DNA from: JBMCWH01 sp048621635
GTDB lineage: Bacteria; Patescibacteriota; WWE3; JAUXAW01; JAYEID01
DNA: 64,000 nucleotides
Reading direction: 5' to 3'
NCBI GenBank assembly: GCA_048621635.1
Contig: JBMCWH010000001.1
Coordinates: forward strand, 6,757 to 70,756
Positions 9,047 to 16,775 of the stretch are shown piece by piece (the first letter of the stretch is position 1; each line of letters opens with the position of its first letter). Position numbers and translations under genes: made by a program. The notes beneath the pieces are model-generated. The model did not search any database, was not told where the DNA came from, and was given only the letters and a program-made list of their open reading frames with translations.

Positions 9047-10219
9047 ATGGAATTTAAGCTTAGCGAAGATCAACGGAAAGTTCTCAGAACTATCTGGACC
9101 TGGTTCAGGAAAAGTAACAAACAAGTGCTCACTTTCGGCGGTTATGCAGGAACAGGGAAAACCACCATGACCGCTATTTTTAGAAAAACCCTGGAAGAGT
9201 ACTACCCCCAAACCGAGGTCGCCTTTTGTTCCTACACAGGAAAAGCTGCTCAGATATTACGAACAACATTGGCTAAACACAATGCTACTTTCCCCCAAGA
9301 TTCAACCGGAACTATTCATTCCTTAATTTACGAACCGCAAACCAATGAGTCTGGCGAGATCACGTCTTGGCAAAGAACAGATTCTCTGGAGGCAGATTTA
9401 ATAATTGTGGATGAAGCCTCCATGGTTAGCCGCGAAATTTGGCAAAATCTTCTAAGTTTCCATATTCCTATCTTAGCAGTGGGAGACCATGGTCAGTTAC
9501 CACCTGTACAAGGTAATTTTAATTTAATGGAAGATCCAGATCTAAAACTAGAAAAAATACATCGACAAGCAAAAGATAATCCAATCATCCGCCTTTCTCA
9601 AAAAGTTAGGGAAGAGGAAGAAATACCATATGGCACTTTTGGCCCAGTAAGAAAACTACACAAAGAAGATCTGGAAACCCGCTCCGAGGTAGAGGATATA
9701 CTGCGTAACCATAGCCAAGACCTCCTTGTCCTAGTAGGCAAAAACAAAAGTAGAGTACAATTAAACCAAGAAATTCGGAGGCTACTGGGTAGAGAAACGG
9801 CAAATCCACAGGTAAATGACAGGGTTATCTGTCTCAAAAACAACAGTCGCCAAGGTGTCTATAACGGCATGTTGGGAAACATAACCTCCCTAAGTAAGAT
9901 TTCCAAACCGGATGGAAAAAATTATTGGTACCAAACAGAAATTGAAATGGATGAAGGGTTCCTCTTTTCCGGGGAAATACTACGCCAACAGTTTGGTGCA
10001 GAAACAACCATCAAACAAGTGGACGGCTTAATGTACAAGGAAATAGGAAATCTTTTTGATTTTGGTTATGTAATAACCGTTCACAAGGCCCAGGGAAGTC
10101 AGGCACCAAAAGTATTGCTATTTGAAGAACGGTTCTCCTCCATGACTGACGAGGAATGGCAGCGCTGGTTATACACAGGCGTAACGCGCGCAGAAGAAGA
10201 ATTAATTATTGTTGGATAA
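9047..10219 (+). CDS. RecD/Dda-like superfamily 1 ATP-dependent DNA helicase
   Basis: 390-aa SF1B-type helicase. Walker A GGYAGTGKTTM at residues 31-41, motif Ia FCSYTGKAAQILR, Walker B IIVDEASMV (DEAS), motif III AVGDHGQLPPVQG, then a short 1B/2B region and the UvrD-C_2 domain with VITVHKAQGSQAPKVLLF (motif V) and YTGVTRAEEELIIVG (motif VI). The layout fits small 5'-3' helicases such as Dda or the core of RecD2 without its N-terminal extension. It probably works in repair or replication restart. It is single and flanked by repeat-rich spacers. The start is fixed by the -10 box 7 nt upstream. Confidence 0.88.
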   Translation: MEFKLSEDQRKVLRTIWTWFRKSNKQVLTFGGYAGTGKTTMTAIFRKTLEEYYPQTEVAFCSYTGKAAQILRTTLAKHNATFPQDSTGTIHSLIYEPQTNESGEITSWQRTDSLEADLIIVDEASMVSREIWQNLLSFHIPILAVGDHGQLPPVQGNFNLMEDPDLKLEKIHRQAKDNPIIRLSQKVREEEEIPYGTFGPVRKLHKEDLETRSEVEDILRNHSQDLLVLVGKNKSRVQLNQEIRRLLGRETANPQVNDRVICLKNNSRQGVYNGMLGNITSLSKISKPDGKNYWYQTEIEMDEGFLFSGEILRQQFGAETTIKQVDGLMYKEIGNLFDFGYVITVHKAQGSQAPKVLLFEERFSSMTDEEWQRWLYTGVTRAEEELIIVG

Positions 10220-10224
10220 AAAAA

Positions 10225-10262
10225 CAGAAAGTAGAGAAAGTAGTTAGTAGAAAGTATTAAGC
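10225..10262 (+). repeat. Partial mosaic 'word' repeat after the helicase gene
   Basis: Units of the AGAAAGTAG / TTAGTAGAAAGTATTAAGCA type, in the same order as in the copies at 15160 and 58918. The rest of the spacer to 10366 shows no gene. Confidence 0.6.
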
Positions 10263-10366
10263 AAAGACAAAGGCAGGAACAGTTAACAGCAGGTCAATGG
10301 CTAGAATCTACTAATCAGCCGTAGGTAAATAGCAAATTAAGCTTAAATCGATAGGTCAACAAACCA

Positions 10367-11869
10367 TTAATTATGAGAAATTAACAACTCAATTCCCTCT
10401 TCACGGACCGGCAGGCGACTTAAATACTTGGAAATTGCAGGAGAAAAGTCAATTCGATAAGAATTTATGTCCGGAATAGTACCTAAGTAAGATTCTATTT
10501 CAGCAAATGATTGTCCCACAATAGCGTTCCTTATCTGTGTCTTCTTAACTTGAGGGAGAACTTCCCCACGCAAACCAACTTGAAAAACAAGCCCACCATC
10601 TTCTACATCTTCCACAGCGAGGATATTAATCTCGCGTTCCTGTTCGGAAAGCACAAACCCTTCCGGAACCAAGTCAGAGAGAATTTTTTCCACCAAATTA
10701 ACCAATTGATCCTCAGAATAAGCTAAAGCATCACATCTGATGCGCAGCCGTAAACTTACCTCCTCGCCTTCTTCTCCTATCTCAGGAGAATATTCTTCCC
10801 CCACCTGTTCTGTTTTTATCCCTTTAGTAACTAATTTTTGTCCATTCACTAACTTACTTTTCAAATCTTGTTCGCATTGCTTAGTTAGCTCCTCCATCCC
10901 TTTTGCAAGTACCTCTTCCTGATCTGGAGTAGTAGCAACAGATACTTTACGACTTTCTCCACCCGTAAAATCCTCTGCAGCTTTAGCATAAACATCTTCC
11001 TGCATACTTTCTTCTAAATCGATAAAGTTTAACTTAGTCCCTTCCTCAACATTATAGACAGAACCAATATCTTTCGCTTCCACTTCTGCACTAATTTCCC
11101 CTGGATCAACAATGCGTTTATCCGGATCGCTAGGATCTGCACTCGGGGAAGCTTCTTCAATTTCTATCTCTTCTAGAAGAGAGAAACGTAAGTCACCCTC
11201 CGTTTGCAAAGTTGCCCCTTGCGCAAAACCTTTGGAACCAGAAGTATCGTAATTAAGAACAGTTATCTCCCCGACCGCTTTGCTACCAACTTCCTTTTCC
11301 CCTGTCGCTTCAGTCTCAAACTCCCCTTCTTCAGTTACAGAAACAGAAACAGCCGGCAAAATTCGTTTCTCTACATCTACTTCTGCCAAATCTTGTTCCG
11401 CACGGATTTCTAAAGTTTTTACCAAAGGAGAAGAGTTAACCACCAAAGTTACTCTTGCCTTAGGTAAATAATAAGCTGCTACTCCTAAACCAGCGAAAAG
11501 CAGACCAAGAAAAGCAACAGCGCCTAACCACCACTTTTTCCCCAACCCACTAAGAAAAGCAAAATTAACACGCCGGAAAAAACCAAAAACACCGGCCTCT
11601 TTTTTTCCACTAATCCCTCCCTCTTCTCTGCCTTCGTCCTTTTCTTCTCCTCGATAAGCCTGCAAAAGCTCTCTCCCTACAGCATCCTGCGCTTTGATTT
11701 GCACGTCCTTGCCCCAATTCTTCAACTGCTTCGCTAAAGTCCGCAAACTTAAAACACTCCACAACTCAGGCTCAGGAGGAAGTAGCAAAGCTACATCTCT
11801 ATCCCCCGTATCTTTTACCTTTTCTAAAACAGAAACAATATCCGGCTCAGGTGGTAGTGTTAATTTCAT
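10367..11869 (-). CDS. Baseplate J/gp47-like membrane protein next to pilM
   Basis: 500-aa protein with a cytoplasmic N-terminal part (1-110), one membrane segment (about 113-134, WWLGAVAFLGLLFAGLGVAA), then a long extracytoplasmic beta-rich region. After the TM comes ARVTLVVNSSPLVKTLEIRA, then a segment resembling the repeated 'GTITVYN' type strands (VGEITVLNYDTSGSKGFAQGATLQTE) and ISAEVEAKDIGSVYNVEEGTKLNF. This pattern is usually annotated 'baseplate J/gp47 family protein' in Patescibacteria. No phage genes are near, so it is probably a cell-envelope or pilus-associated protein. Its ATG overlaps the pilM stop by one nt (TGATG), implying coupled translation. Confidence 0.65.
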   Translation of the reverse strand: MKLTLPPEPDIVSVLEKVKDTGDRDVALLLPPEPELWSVLSLRTLAKQLKNWGKDVQIKAQDAVGRELLQAYRGEEKDEGREEGGISGKKEAGVFGFFRRVNFAFLSGLGKKWWLGAVAFLGLLFAGLGVAAYYLPKARVTLVVNSSPLVKTLEIRAEQDLAEVDVEKRILPAVSVSVTEEGEFETEATGEKEVGSKAVGEITVLNYDTSGSKGFAQGATLQTEGDLRFSLLEEIEIEEASPSADPSDPDKRIVDPGEISAEVEAKDIGSVYNVEEGTKLNFIDLEESMQEDVYAKAAEDFTGGESRKVSVATTPDQEEVLAKGMEELTKQCEQDLKSKLVNGQKLVTKGIKTEQVGEEYSPEIGEEGEEVSLRLRIRCDALAYSEDQLVNLVEKILSDLVPEGFVLSEQEREINILAVEDVEDGGLVFQVGLRGEVLPQVKKTQIRNAIVGQSFAEIESYLGTIPDINSYRIDFSPAISKYLSRLPVREEGIELLISHN

Positions 11870-13092
11870 CAGTAAAGATTAGATTTATAAAAATAACCTA
11901 AGCAAAGCGATGGCACCCATTGTGCAGACACAGCCTTATTCGTCTGATCGTTAAAAAAATCAAAAGCATCTGCAGTTAAAAGCTCAACCTGGGGCTTCTC
12001 AGCAAAGGAGACAGCTTGCGGCAAAGATTCATTCAACTCCGTTTTTAAACCTGGCAACTGAGCACCACCCCCACAAAGCAAAACTCGGTTAGGAAACTCC
12101 TCTACAGCTTCCATACTGTCCAAAGCTTCGGAAATACCTAAAACCCAAGTCTCCAAGATAGAATCTAAAACTGATGCTACTTGCTGCTGTTTTTCTGCTT
12201 CCAAATTACCTTTAGAGTATTTCAACTTTAAAGTTTCCGCATCAGAAAATCTTAAATTATTTTCGCGCGCCAAGGCCCTGGTAAAGTCTTGTCCCCCCAC
12301 TGTAAGAGTTTCTGTGGAAACAATACTACCACTAAAAACCACCGCTGCATCGGTAGTCCCTCCCCCAACATCAATTAGCAATGAAGAAAATTCAGAAGAT
12401 TCTCTGTCAATAAGCAGAGCTTTAAGCAAAGCATAAAGGTTAGAAGTAACTGCCACAGGTTTAAGCCCTGCTGCGCGAACTACAGATTCCAAAACATGCA
12501 AGTTGTTTTTCACACAGATAGAGGTAAAATAAGAAACGTCCAGCCGCGCCCCTTTAAAACCTGTTGGCTCGCTAACTGGAAAACCATCCACTTCCATTCC
12601 CGTAATTTCGGAATCAATAATCTCAATATCTAAATTACTTTGTCCCCGAGATAATGCTATCTGTTCAGCAGCTTCTATAAACGCGGCGTCCCGAATTTTC
12701 TTAGTCAGCCTATTCAGCTCCTTTGCATTCATTTCCTGATCCGGATTCTTTCTCGAAAGCCTCACACGGGTAGTCATCCCCTCCACCAACATACCGGAAG
12801 CACCCAAAACAGCACTCTTGGGTTCAATTTCACAGGAAAGTAATGCCTCATCTAAAGCTTTTTGAACATTCTCTGCCACCGCATTTATATCCGCAACTAC
12901 ACCCATCTGCATATCAGAAAGATTTTGGGGGACTTTACCAGCACCAATAACCTCCAACTGCTTTTCAGCAGTGTCTTCTTTTTCAATCAATTCAAAAATC
13001 AAAGCTTTTACAAAATCAGAGCCAATATCCAACACCAAGAAACTGGTTGGCTTTTCATTGCCGAATAATTTGTCGAAAGAAATTCCCAACAT
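11869..13092 (-). CDS. pilM: Type IV pilus assembly protein PilM-like (FtsA/actin fold)
   Basis: Actin-like ATPase of the PilM/FtsA family that, in type IV pili, sits on the cytoplasmic side and recruits PilN and PilO. 407 aa. Phosphate 1 motif VLDIGSDFVKALIFEL near the N-terminus, the inserted SHS2-type region, phosphate 2 LLIDVGGGTTDAAVVFSGSIVSTETLTVGGQDFTRALA, and the adenosine motif VLLCGGGAQLPGL near the C-terminus. FtsA is an alternative, but no ftsZ is near, while pilN- and pilO-like genes exist at 38.2-39.4 kb. Start ATG 13092 has TATACT 6 nt upstream. Confidence 0.82.
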   Translation of the reverse strand: MLGISFDKLFGNEKPTSFLVLDIGSDFVKALIFELIEKEDTAEKQLEVIGAGKVPQNLSDMQMGVVADINAVAENVQKALDEALLSCEIEPKSAVLGASGMLVEGMTTRVRLSRKNPDQEMNAKELNRLTKKIRDAAFIEAAEQIALSRGQSNLDIEIIDSEITGMEVDGFPVSEPTGFKGARLDVSYFTSICVKNNLHVLESVVRAAGLKPVAVTSNLYALLKALLIDRESSEFSSLLIDVGGGTTDAAVVFSGSIVSTETLTVGGQDFTRALARENNLRFSDAETLKLKYSKGNLEAEKQQQVASVLDSILETWVLGISEALDSMEAVEEFPNRVLLCGGGAQLPGLKTELNESLPQAVSFAEKPQVELLTADAFDFFNDQTNKAVSAQWVPSLCLGYFYKSNLY

Positions 13093-13098
13093 AAAGTA

Positions 13099-13104
13099 AG
13101 TATA
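13099..13104 (-). promoter_or_regulatory. -10 box for pilM, probable leaderless promoter
   Basis: TATACT on the minus strand, with 6 nt between it and the pilM ATG. No Shine-Dalgarno could fit in the transcript. Confidence 0.5.
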
Positions 13105-13148
13105 CTAAAGTTATAGTACACAACTGCTTGCCAATTTTCCACAAGCAA

Positions 13149-15086
13149 TCAGTGAAGGACTGCGCGAATTCGGCGAATTCCCTTTCCTACAGAACTCTCC
13201 TTCACTATCTCAAATTCTCCTAGCCCTCCCGTGCTTTCCATATGCGGGCCAGCACAAACCTCGCAAGAAAAAGGATCTTTCTCCTCTCCAATAATAAACA
13301 CTTTAACTTTATCTCCATATTTATCCTTGAAAAGTGCCAATGCTCCTTTCTTCTCTGCCTCTTCTACTGACATCTCTTCCATTGTTACCGGTAAATCCGC
13401 TGCTACTTTCTCGTTTACCAACCTCTCCACTTGTTCTATCTCTTTCTCAGATAAACTTTCGGGATGGGAAAAGTCAAAACGCAAACGTTCTTCGGTAATG
13501 TTAGAGCCTTGTTGCTCAACATGGCCACCCAACACTTTCCGTAGAGCAGCTTGCAAAAGATGCGTCGCAGTGTGGTACTTAACAATTTGCTCACTATCTC
13601 CAGCTAAGCCACCAGCAAATCTCTTTTCACTGCCCGCCCGCGACTTCTTTTGGTGTTCTTCGTAAGCAGCACTAAAACCCACTTCATCAACAGATAAACC
13701 CCGCTCTTCAGCCATCTCAACAGTCAGCTCCAATGGAAATCCATATGTCTGGTAAAGATAAAACGCATCTGGGCCGGAAATTCTCTTCTCTTCCTTTCCC
13801 TCGCATTCCTCCACTACCTGTTCAAATTGTTTAAGACCTCTCCGCAACGCTTTACCAAACTTTTCTTCCTCCTCGCTAACTTTTTCCAATATTCTTTTCC
13901 TTTTCTCAGAAAGACCAGGAAACAAATCTTGGTACTTATCAATAATCACGTCACTAACACCTTCCAAGAACTGGTGCTCAATTCCCAGTAAATTACCATG
14001 ACGCACAGCTCTCCGTATTAAACGCCGGATAACGTAACCACGGTCTGTATTAGAAGGGAAAACACCATCGGCAATAGCAAACACGGCAGCACGCATATGG
14101 TCGGCAATAATACGCATAGATCTAACCGTGTTCCGCGTATCCCTTTCCGCTTCCCGCACAGAATATTTAGCACCAGAAATATCCTCAATCTTTTCAATAA
14201 TGGGACGGAAAAGCTCAGTTTTGTAGTCATCATCAGTATAACCACTGGTCACTGCTGTCACCCGAGCTACACCCATCCCTGTATCCACATTTTTCTGCTC
14301 CAACGGAACATACTCAAACTTCGCTTTCGGCTTTCCGTATTGCGCATTCTGCCTTTCATCTTGCGGTACGCGGTTTGCGGAACGCGGAATGCGGATTCTT
14401 TTATATTCCATAAAAACATTGTTCCAAATTTCAATATACTTACCGCAAGAGCAGGAAGGGTTACAATTCGGTCCGCAGTGCTCTTTTCCAGTATCGTAAA
14501 ACATTTCCGTATCTGGACCGCAGGGACCTGTTTCTCCAACCGGCCCCCACCAATTTTCCTTTCTTCCAAAAAGAAAAATACGTTCCTCGATATTGGCATC
14601 AAGCCCAGCTTGCGCAAACTCATTCTTCCAATACTCGATAGACTCCTTATCCCGAGGAACCTGCCCATCCCCAGCAAAAACAGAAACATAGATCCTTTCT
14701 GGGTCCAGTCCTAGCCATTCAGGAGACGTCAGAAAGTCAAAACTCAACGAGATGGCCTCCTCCTTAAAATAACCTGCCTCCCCCACACCGTCCGGCGAGG
14801 CAGGGCCTCCTAAAGACCAATTTCCTAACATAAGGAAAAAAGTATGGTGAAAGCCGTTTCCTACACGCTCAATATCGCTCGTACGAATGCATTTTTGCAA
14901 ATTAACCAACCGCTTGCCTGCAGGATGCTTTTCCCCAAGCAAAAAAGGCACTAGAGGATGCATACCCGCAGAAATAAAAAGAGCAGAAGGGTCATTTTCA
15001 GGAACCAAAGAGGCACCAGAAATTTCCGTATGATCATGCTCCTTGAAAAAAGAAATATACTTATCAATTAATTCGCGCGCGTTCAT
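13149..15086 (-). CDS. alaS: Alanyl-tRNA synthetase, short form with in-frame repeat insertion
   Basis: Charges tRNA-Ala. 645 aa against about 870 in E. coli: it stops after the editing domain and lacks the C-Ala oligomerisation domain. Seen: class II core (SGASLVPENDPSALFISAGMHPLVP, FFLMLGNWS), a cysteine cluster HCGPNCNPSCSCGKY (203-217), the tRNA-recognition helices (IIADHMRAAVFAIADGVFPSN, GYVIRRLIRRAVRHG), and the editing site with HTATH and CAGPHMESTGG, so proofreading should be intact. Residues about 231-257, between VFMEYKR and EYVPLEQKNVDTGMG, are coded by repeat-like DNA (14322-14398) and have no counterpart in the usual family alignment as I recall it. Confidence 0.96.
   Translation of the reverse strand: MNARELIDKYISFFKEHDHTEISGASLVPENDPSALFISAGMHPLVPFLLGEKHPAGKRLVNLQKCIRTSDIERVGNGFHHTFFLMLGNWSLGGPASPDGVGEAGYFKEEAISLSFDFLTSPEWLGLDPERIYVSVFAGDGQVPRDKESIEYWKNEFAQAGLDANIEERIFLFGRKENWWGPVGETGPCGPDTEMFYDTGKEHCGPNCNPSCSCGKYIEIWNNVFMEYKRIRIPRSANRVPQDERQNAQYGKPKAKFEYVPLEQKNVDTGMGVARVTAVTSGYTDDDYKTELFRPIIEKIEDISGAKYSVREAERDTRNTVRSMRIIADHMRAAVFAIADGVFPSNTDRGYVIRRLIRRAVRHGNLLGIEHQFLEGVSDVIIDKYQDLFPGLSEKRKRILEKVSEEEEKFGKALRRGLKQFEQVVEECEGKEEKRISGPDAFYLYQTYGFPLELTVEMAEERGLSVDEVGFSAAYEEHQKKSRAGSEKRFAGGLAGDSEQIVKYHTATHLLQAALRKVLGGHVEQQGSNITEERLRFDFSHPESLSEKEIEQVERLVNEKVAADLPVTMEEMSVEEAEKKGALALFKDKYGDKVKVFIIGEEKDPFSCEVCAGPHMESTGGLGEFEIVKESSVGKGIRRIRAVLH
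14322..14398 (-). repeat. Mosaic 'word' sequence inside the alaS coding region
   Basis: Units of the GCGGAAYGCGGAATGCGG and TTTCGGCTTTCCG type. The 16 nt at 14322-14337 are identical to 35111-35126 in the hrcA-grpE spacer. The segment stays in frame and encodes a basic, low-complexity loop of about 27 residues. Confidence 0.75.
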
Positions 15087-15159
15087 TTATGGTCTTAGGA
15101 TACCGAATTGAAGCTGTTCCTGCAAGAGAATAAGACTAATAGGAGACTGGTATAGCTAA

Positions 15160-15300
15160 TTATTACGAACAGAAATTAGTAGAAAGTAGTAAGCATTAAG
15201 CACCAAGCTCCAAAAAGGACATATGATTAAATGATTAAGTGGATTATGAATAATGAATGATTCAAAAATCAGTTAATCAATATTAATTTTTACGGCTGAA
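15160..15300 (+). repeat. Mosaic 'word' repeat, copy 2
   Basis: Fills most of the alaS-upstream spacer. Word order: TAGCTAATTATTACGAA, then AAATTAGTAGAAAGTAGTAAGCATTAAGCACCAA-type units (15173-15206), CCAAAAAGGA, ATGATTAAATGATTAAG, GAATAATGAATGATT, and AAATCAGTTAATCAAT (15266-15281). It is collinear with copy 1 read in reverse. It lacks one 14-nt unit that copy 1 carries in the GTAGTAAGCA run. Confidence 0.8.
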
Positions 15301-15302
15301 TA

Positions 15303-15638
15303 TCACTCCGTACCTTTGAAGAAACGCTTGCGAGTTTGCGCAAGCTCTTTTTCTAGCTCGGAAAGCTTATCCTTAGTTGATTCCTTCACAGGCCCAGATG
15401 CTTCCTGCACTTGCTCACTTACCTCACGAATTCTCTCACTCGTCTCCTTAACTAAAGGACCTAGCTCTTTCTCTACATCATGAGCAAGCTCTTCTGCCTT
15501 ACCTTTCGCTTCTTTTCCTTTTTCTGCAATCTTTCTCCGAGTCTCCTTACCTTCATCAGGTGCAAACAAAATCCCTAAAACAGCTCCACCTAACACTCCA
15601 AAGAAAAAACCTCTGAAAAAGCTGCTATCATCACTCAT
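15303..15638 (-). CDS. YtxH-like small membrane protein
   Basis: 111 aa from the ATG at 15638. N-terminal glycine-rich hydrophobic segment (FFRGFFFGVLGGAVLGILFAP, residues 6-26), then the DEGKETRRKIAEKGKEAKG motif typical of YtxH-type proteins, then a highly charged amphipathic helix or coiled coil to the end. The family is often stress-related; the molecular role is unknown. The start is preferred over upstream codons because it begins the YtxH motif and overlaps the previous gene by 8 nt, as in other operon pairs here. Confidence 0.75.
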   Translation of the reverse strand: MSDDSSFFRGFFFGVLGGAVLGILFAPDEGKETRRKIAEKGKEAKGKAEELAHDVEKELGPLVKETSERIREVSEQVQEASGPVKESTKDKLSELEKELAQTRKRFFKGTE

Positions 15639-15912
15639 CTTTTTCACCATCCTTTCGAAGAACACGTCTCCCCGCATCACGAGCACGATTAAAAATCTTC
15701 AAGCCTTGCATTATACCTGTTATTGCACCAGAAAGGCCAACTACGGGTGTAGCCAAAGATTCAGAAACTTCGTCAACATTTACAAGAATAGAATTTACTT
15801 TGCGAACAGCTTCGCGAACTTCTTTGAGGACTAAAACGATGTACACACCTACAAAAAGGAGATTAAAGGTAAGAAGTGCTATTACTAATGTTAAAAGGGT
15901 ATTTGTATCCAT
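15631..15912 (-). CDS. Small DUF948-like membrane protein
   Basis: 93 aa: one membrane segment (LLTLVIALLTFNLLFVGVYIVLVL, 6-29), then a helical region (KEVREAVRKVNSILVNVDEVSESLATPVVGLSGAITGIMQGLKIF) with the look of DUF948-type proteins, and a charged tail. It is co-transcribed with the YtxH-like gene (8-nt overlap). A promoter lies 30 nt upstream and GAGGA is the Shine-Dalgarno. Function not known. Confidence 0.6.
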   Translation of the reverse strand: MDTNTLLTLVIALLTFNLLFVGVYIVLVLKEVREAVRKVNSILVNVDEVSESLATPVVGLSGAITGIMQGLKIFNRARDAGRRVLRKDGEKDE

Positions 15913-15941
15913 TGGGCAGTTTTCCTCACAAACCTATCTTT

Positions 15942-15970
15942 ACTTTAAACGAAACAAACGATACTGTCAA
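15942..15970 (-). promoter_or_regulatory. Promoter for the DUF948-like/YtxH-like pair
   Basis: On the minus strand: perfect -35 TTGACA (15965-15970), 17-nt spacer, -10 TAAAGT (15942-15947, 4 of 6). The leader is about 25 nt and carries a GAGGA Shine-Dalgarno. Confidence 0.65.
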
Positions 15971-16012
15971 GAACACAAATATAAAGCGCATCGCAACGCT
16001 CTTTAGAAAAGA

Positions 16013-16732
16013 CTAAGAGTCTTCACCAGGTTTTGCGGAAGGCGAAGAAGGTGTAGCCTCCTTCACCGACTCATCAAAGGGTTGCTCCTGCTCGTTAAAA
16101 ATCACCCGCCGCACTTTCCTAGTTTCTTTCCCAAAATCATTCCGGGCAACAAATTCTAAAGTATTAGTTCCTGGAGATAATACATAATCATAAGAAAATT
16201 TTCCTTGTTCATCAATCAAAACATCTTTACTATTTATCTCCAACTGCGCTTGTGGATCACTATTACCCGTAAGAGTAATTACCGGGTCTTCCGTAACTAG
16301 ATCTTCTGCAGGGCGGCTAACCTCCAAACGCGGAGGGCCAGCGATAGAACGATACTGCCAAAAAAGATAACCCAAAAACACAGTTACCAAGAAAAAAATG
16401 CCTGCAGTAAGAATAACTCCGGGAGTAACAGTAATGCGGGGTCCTTTTAGAGGGGTGGCCACATCTTCAATTTCCACAGGCTCGGAAGAATCCTCGTATT
16501 CACGTCGCCAAAAAGCAAGCAATTGAGAAACATTTAATTTCAAGAACTCCGCATAATTTTTTAAAAACCCCTTAATATGAACAGCACCTCCAAACTCACT
16601 ATAATCCCCAGCTTCCAAAGCACGCAAAAAACGCGGATGTATTTTTAATTCTTTTGAAACATCCTCATAATTTAAATTTCTTTCTTCACGTGCTTTCCTC
16701 AAAATATCTCCAACAGAACGCATTTTGTTCAT
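16013..16732 (-). CDS. RodZ-like helix-turn-helix membrane protein
   Basis: 239 aa. N-terminal HTH of the RodZ/HTH_25 type (SVGDILRKAREERNLNYEDVSKELKIHPRFLRALEAGDYSEF, residues 5-46), with the following KGFLKNYAEFLKLN helix, a membrane segment (about 118-140, VILTAGIFFLVTVFLGYLFW), and an extracytoplasmic beta-sandwich (PVITLTGNSDPQAQLEINSKDVLIDEQGKFSYDYVLSPGTNTLEFVARNDFGKET). RodZ links MreB to the cell wall machinery; here MreB is not in the window, so a role in envelope shape is inferred from the fold only. It is followed downstream by the DUF948/YtxH pair and preceded by ftsK. Confidence 0.75.
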   Translation of the reverse strand: MNKMRSVGDILRKAREERNLNYEDVSKELKIHPRFLRALEAGDYSEFGGAVHIKGFLKNYAEFLKLNVSQLLAFWRREYEDSSEPVEIEDVATPLKGPRITVTPGVILTAGIFFLVTVFLGYLFWQYRSIAGPPRLEVSRPAEDLVTEDPVITLTGNSDPQAQLEINSKDVLIDEQGKFSYDYVLSPGTNTLEFVARNDFGKETRKVRRVIFNEQEQPFDESVKEATPSSPSAKPGEDS

Positions 16733-16775
16733 CTTAATATAATTTTACAACAAAGAGAAAAAAAGGAGAACAACT

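Noticed and set aside
10367..11869. Phage tail or contractile injection cluster
   Set aside because: Only a baseplate-J-like domain is present, in a membrane-anchored protein beside pilM; no sheath, tube or spike genes.
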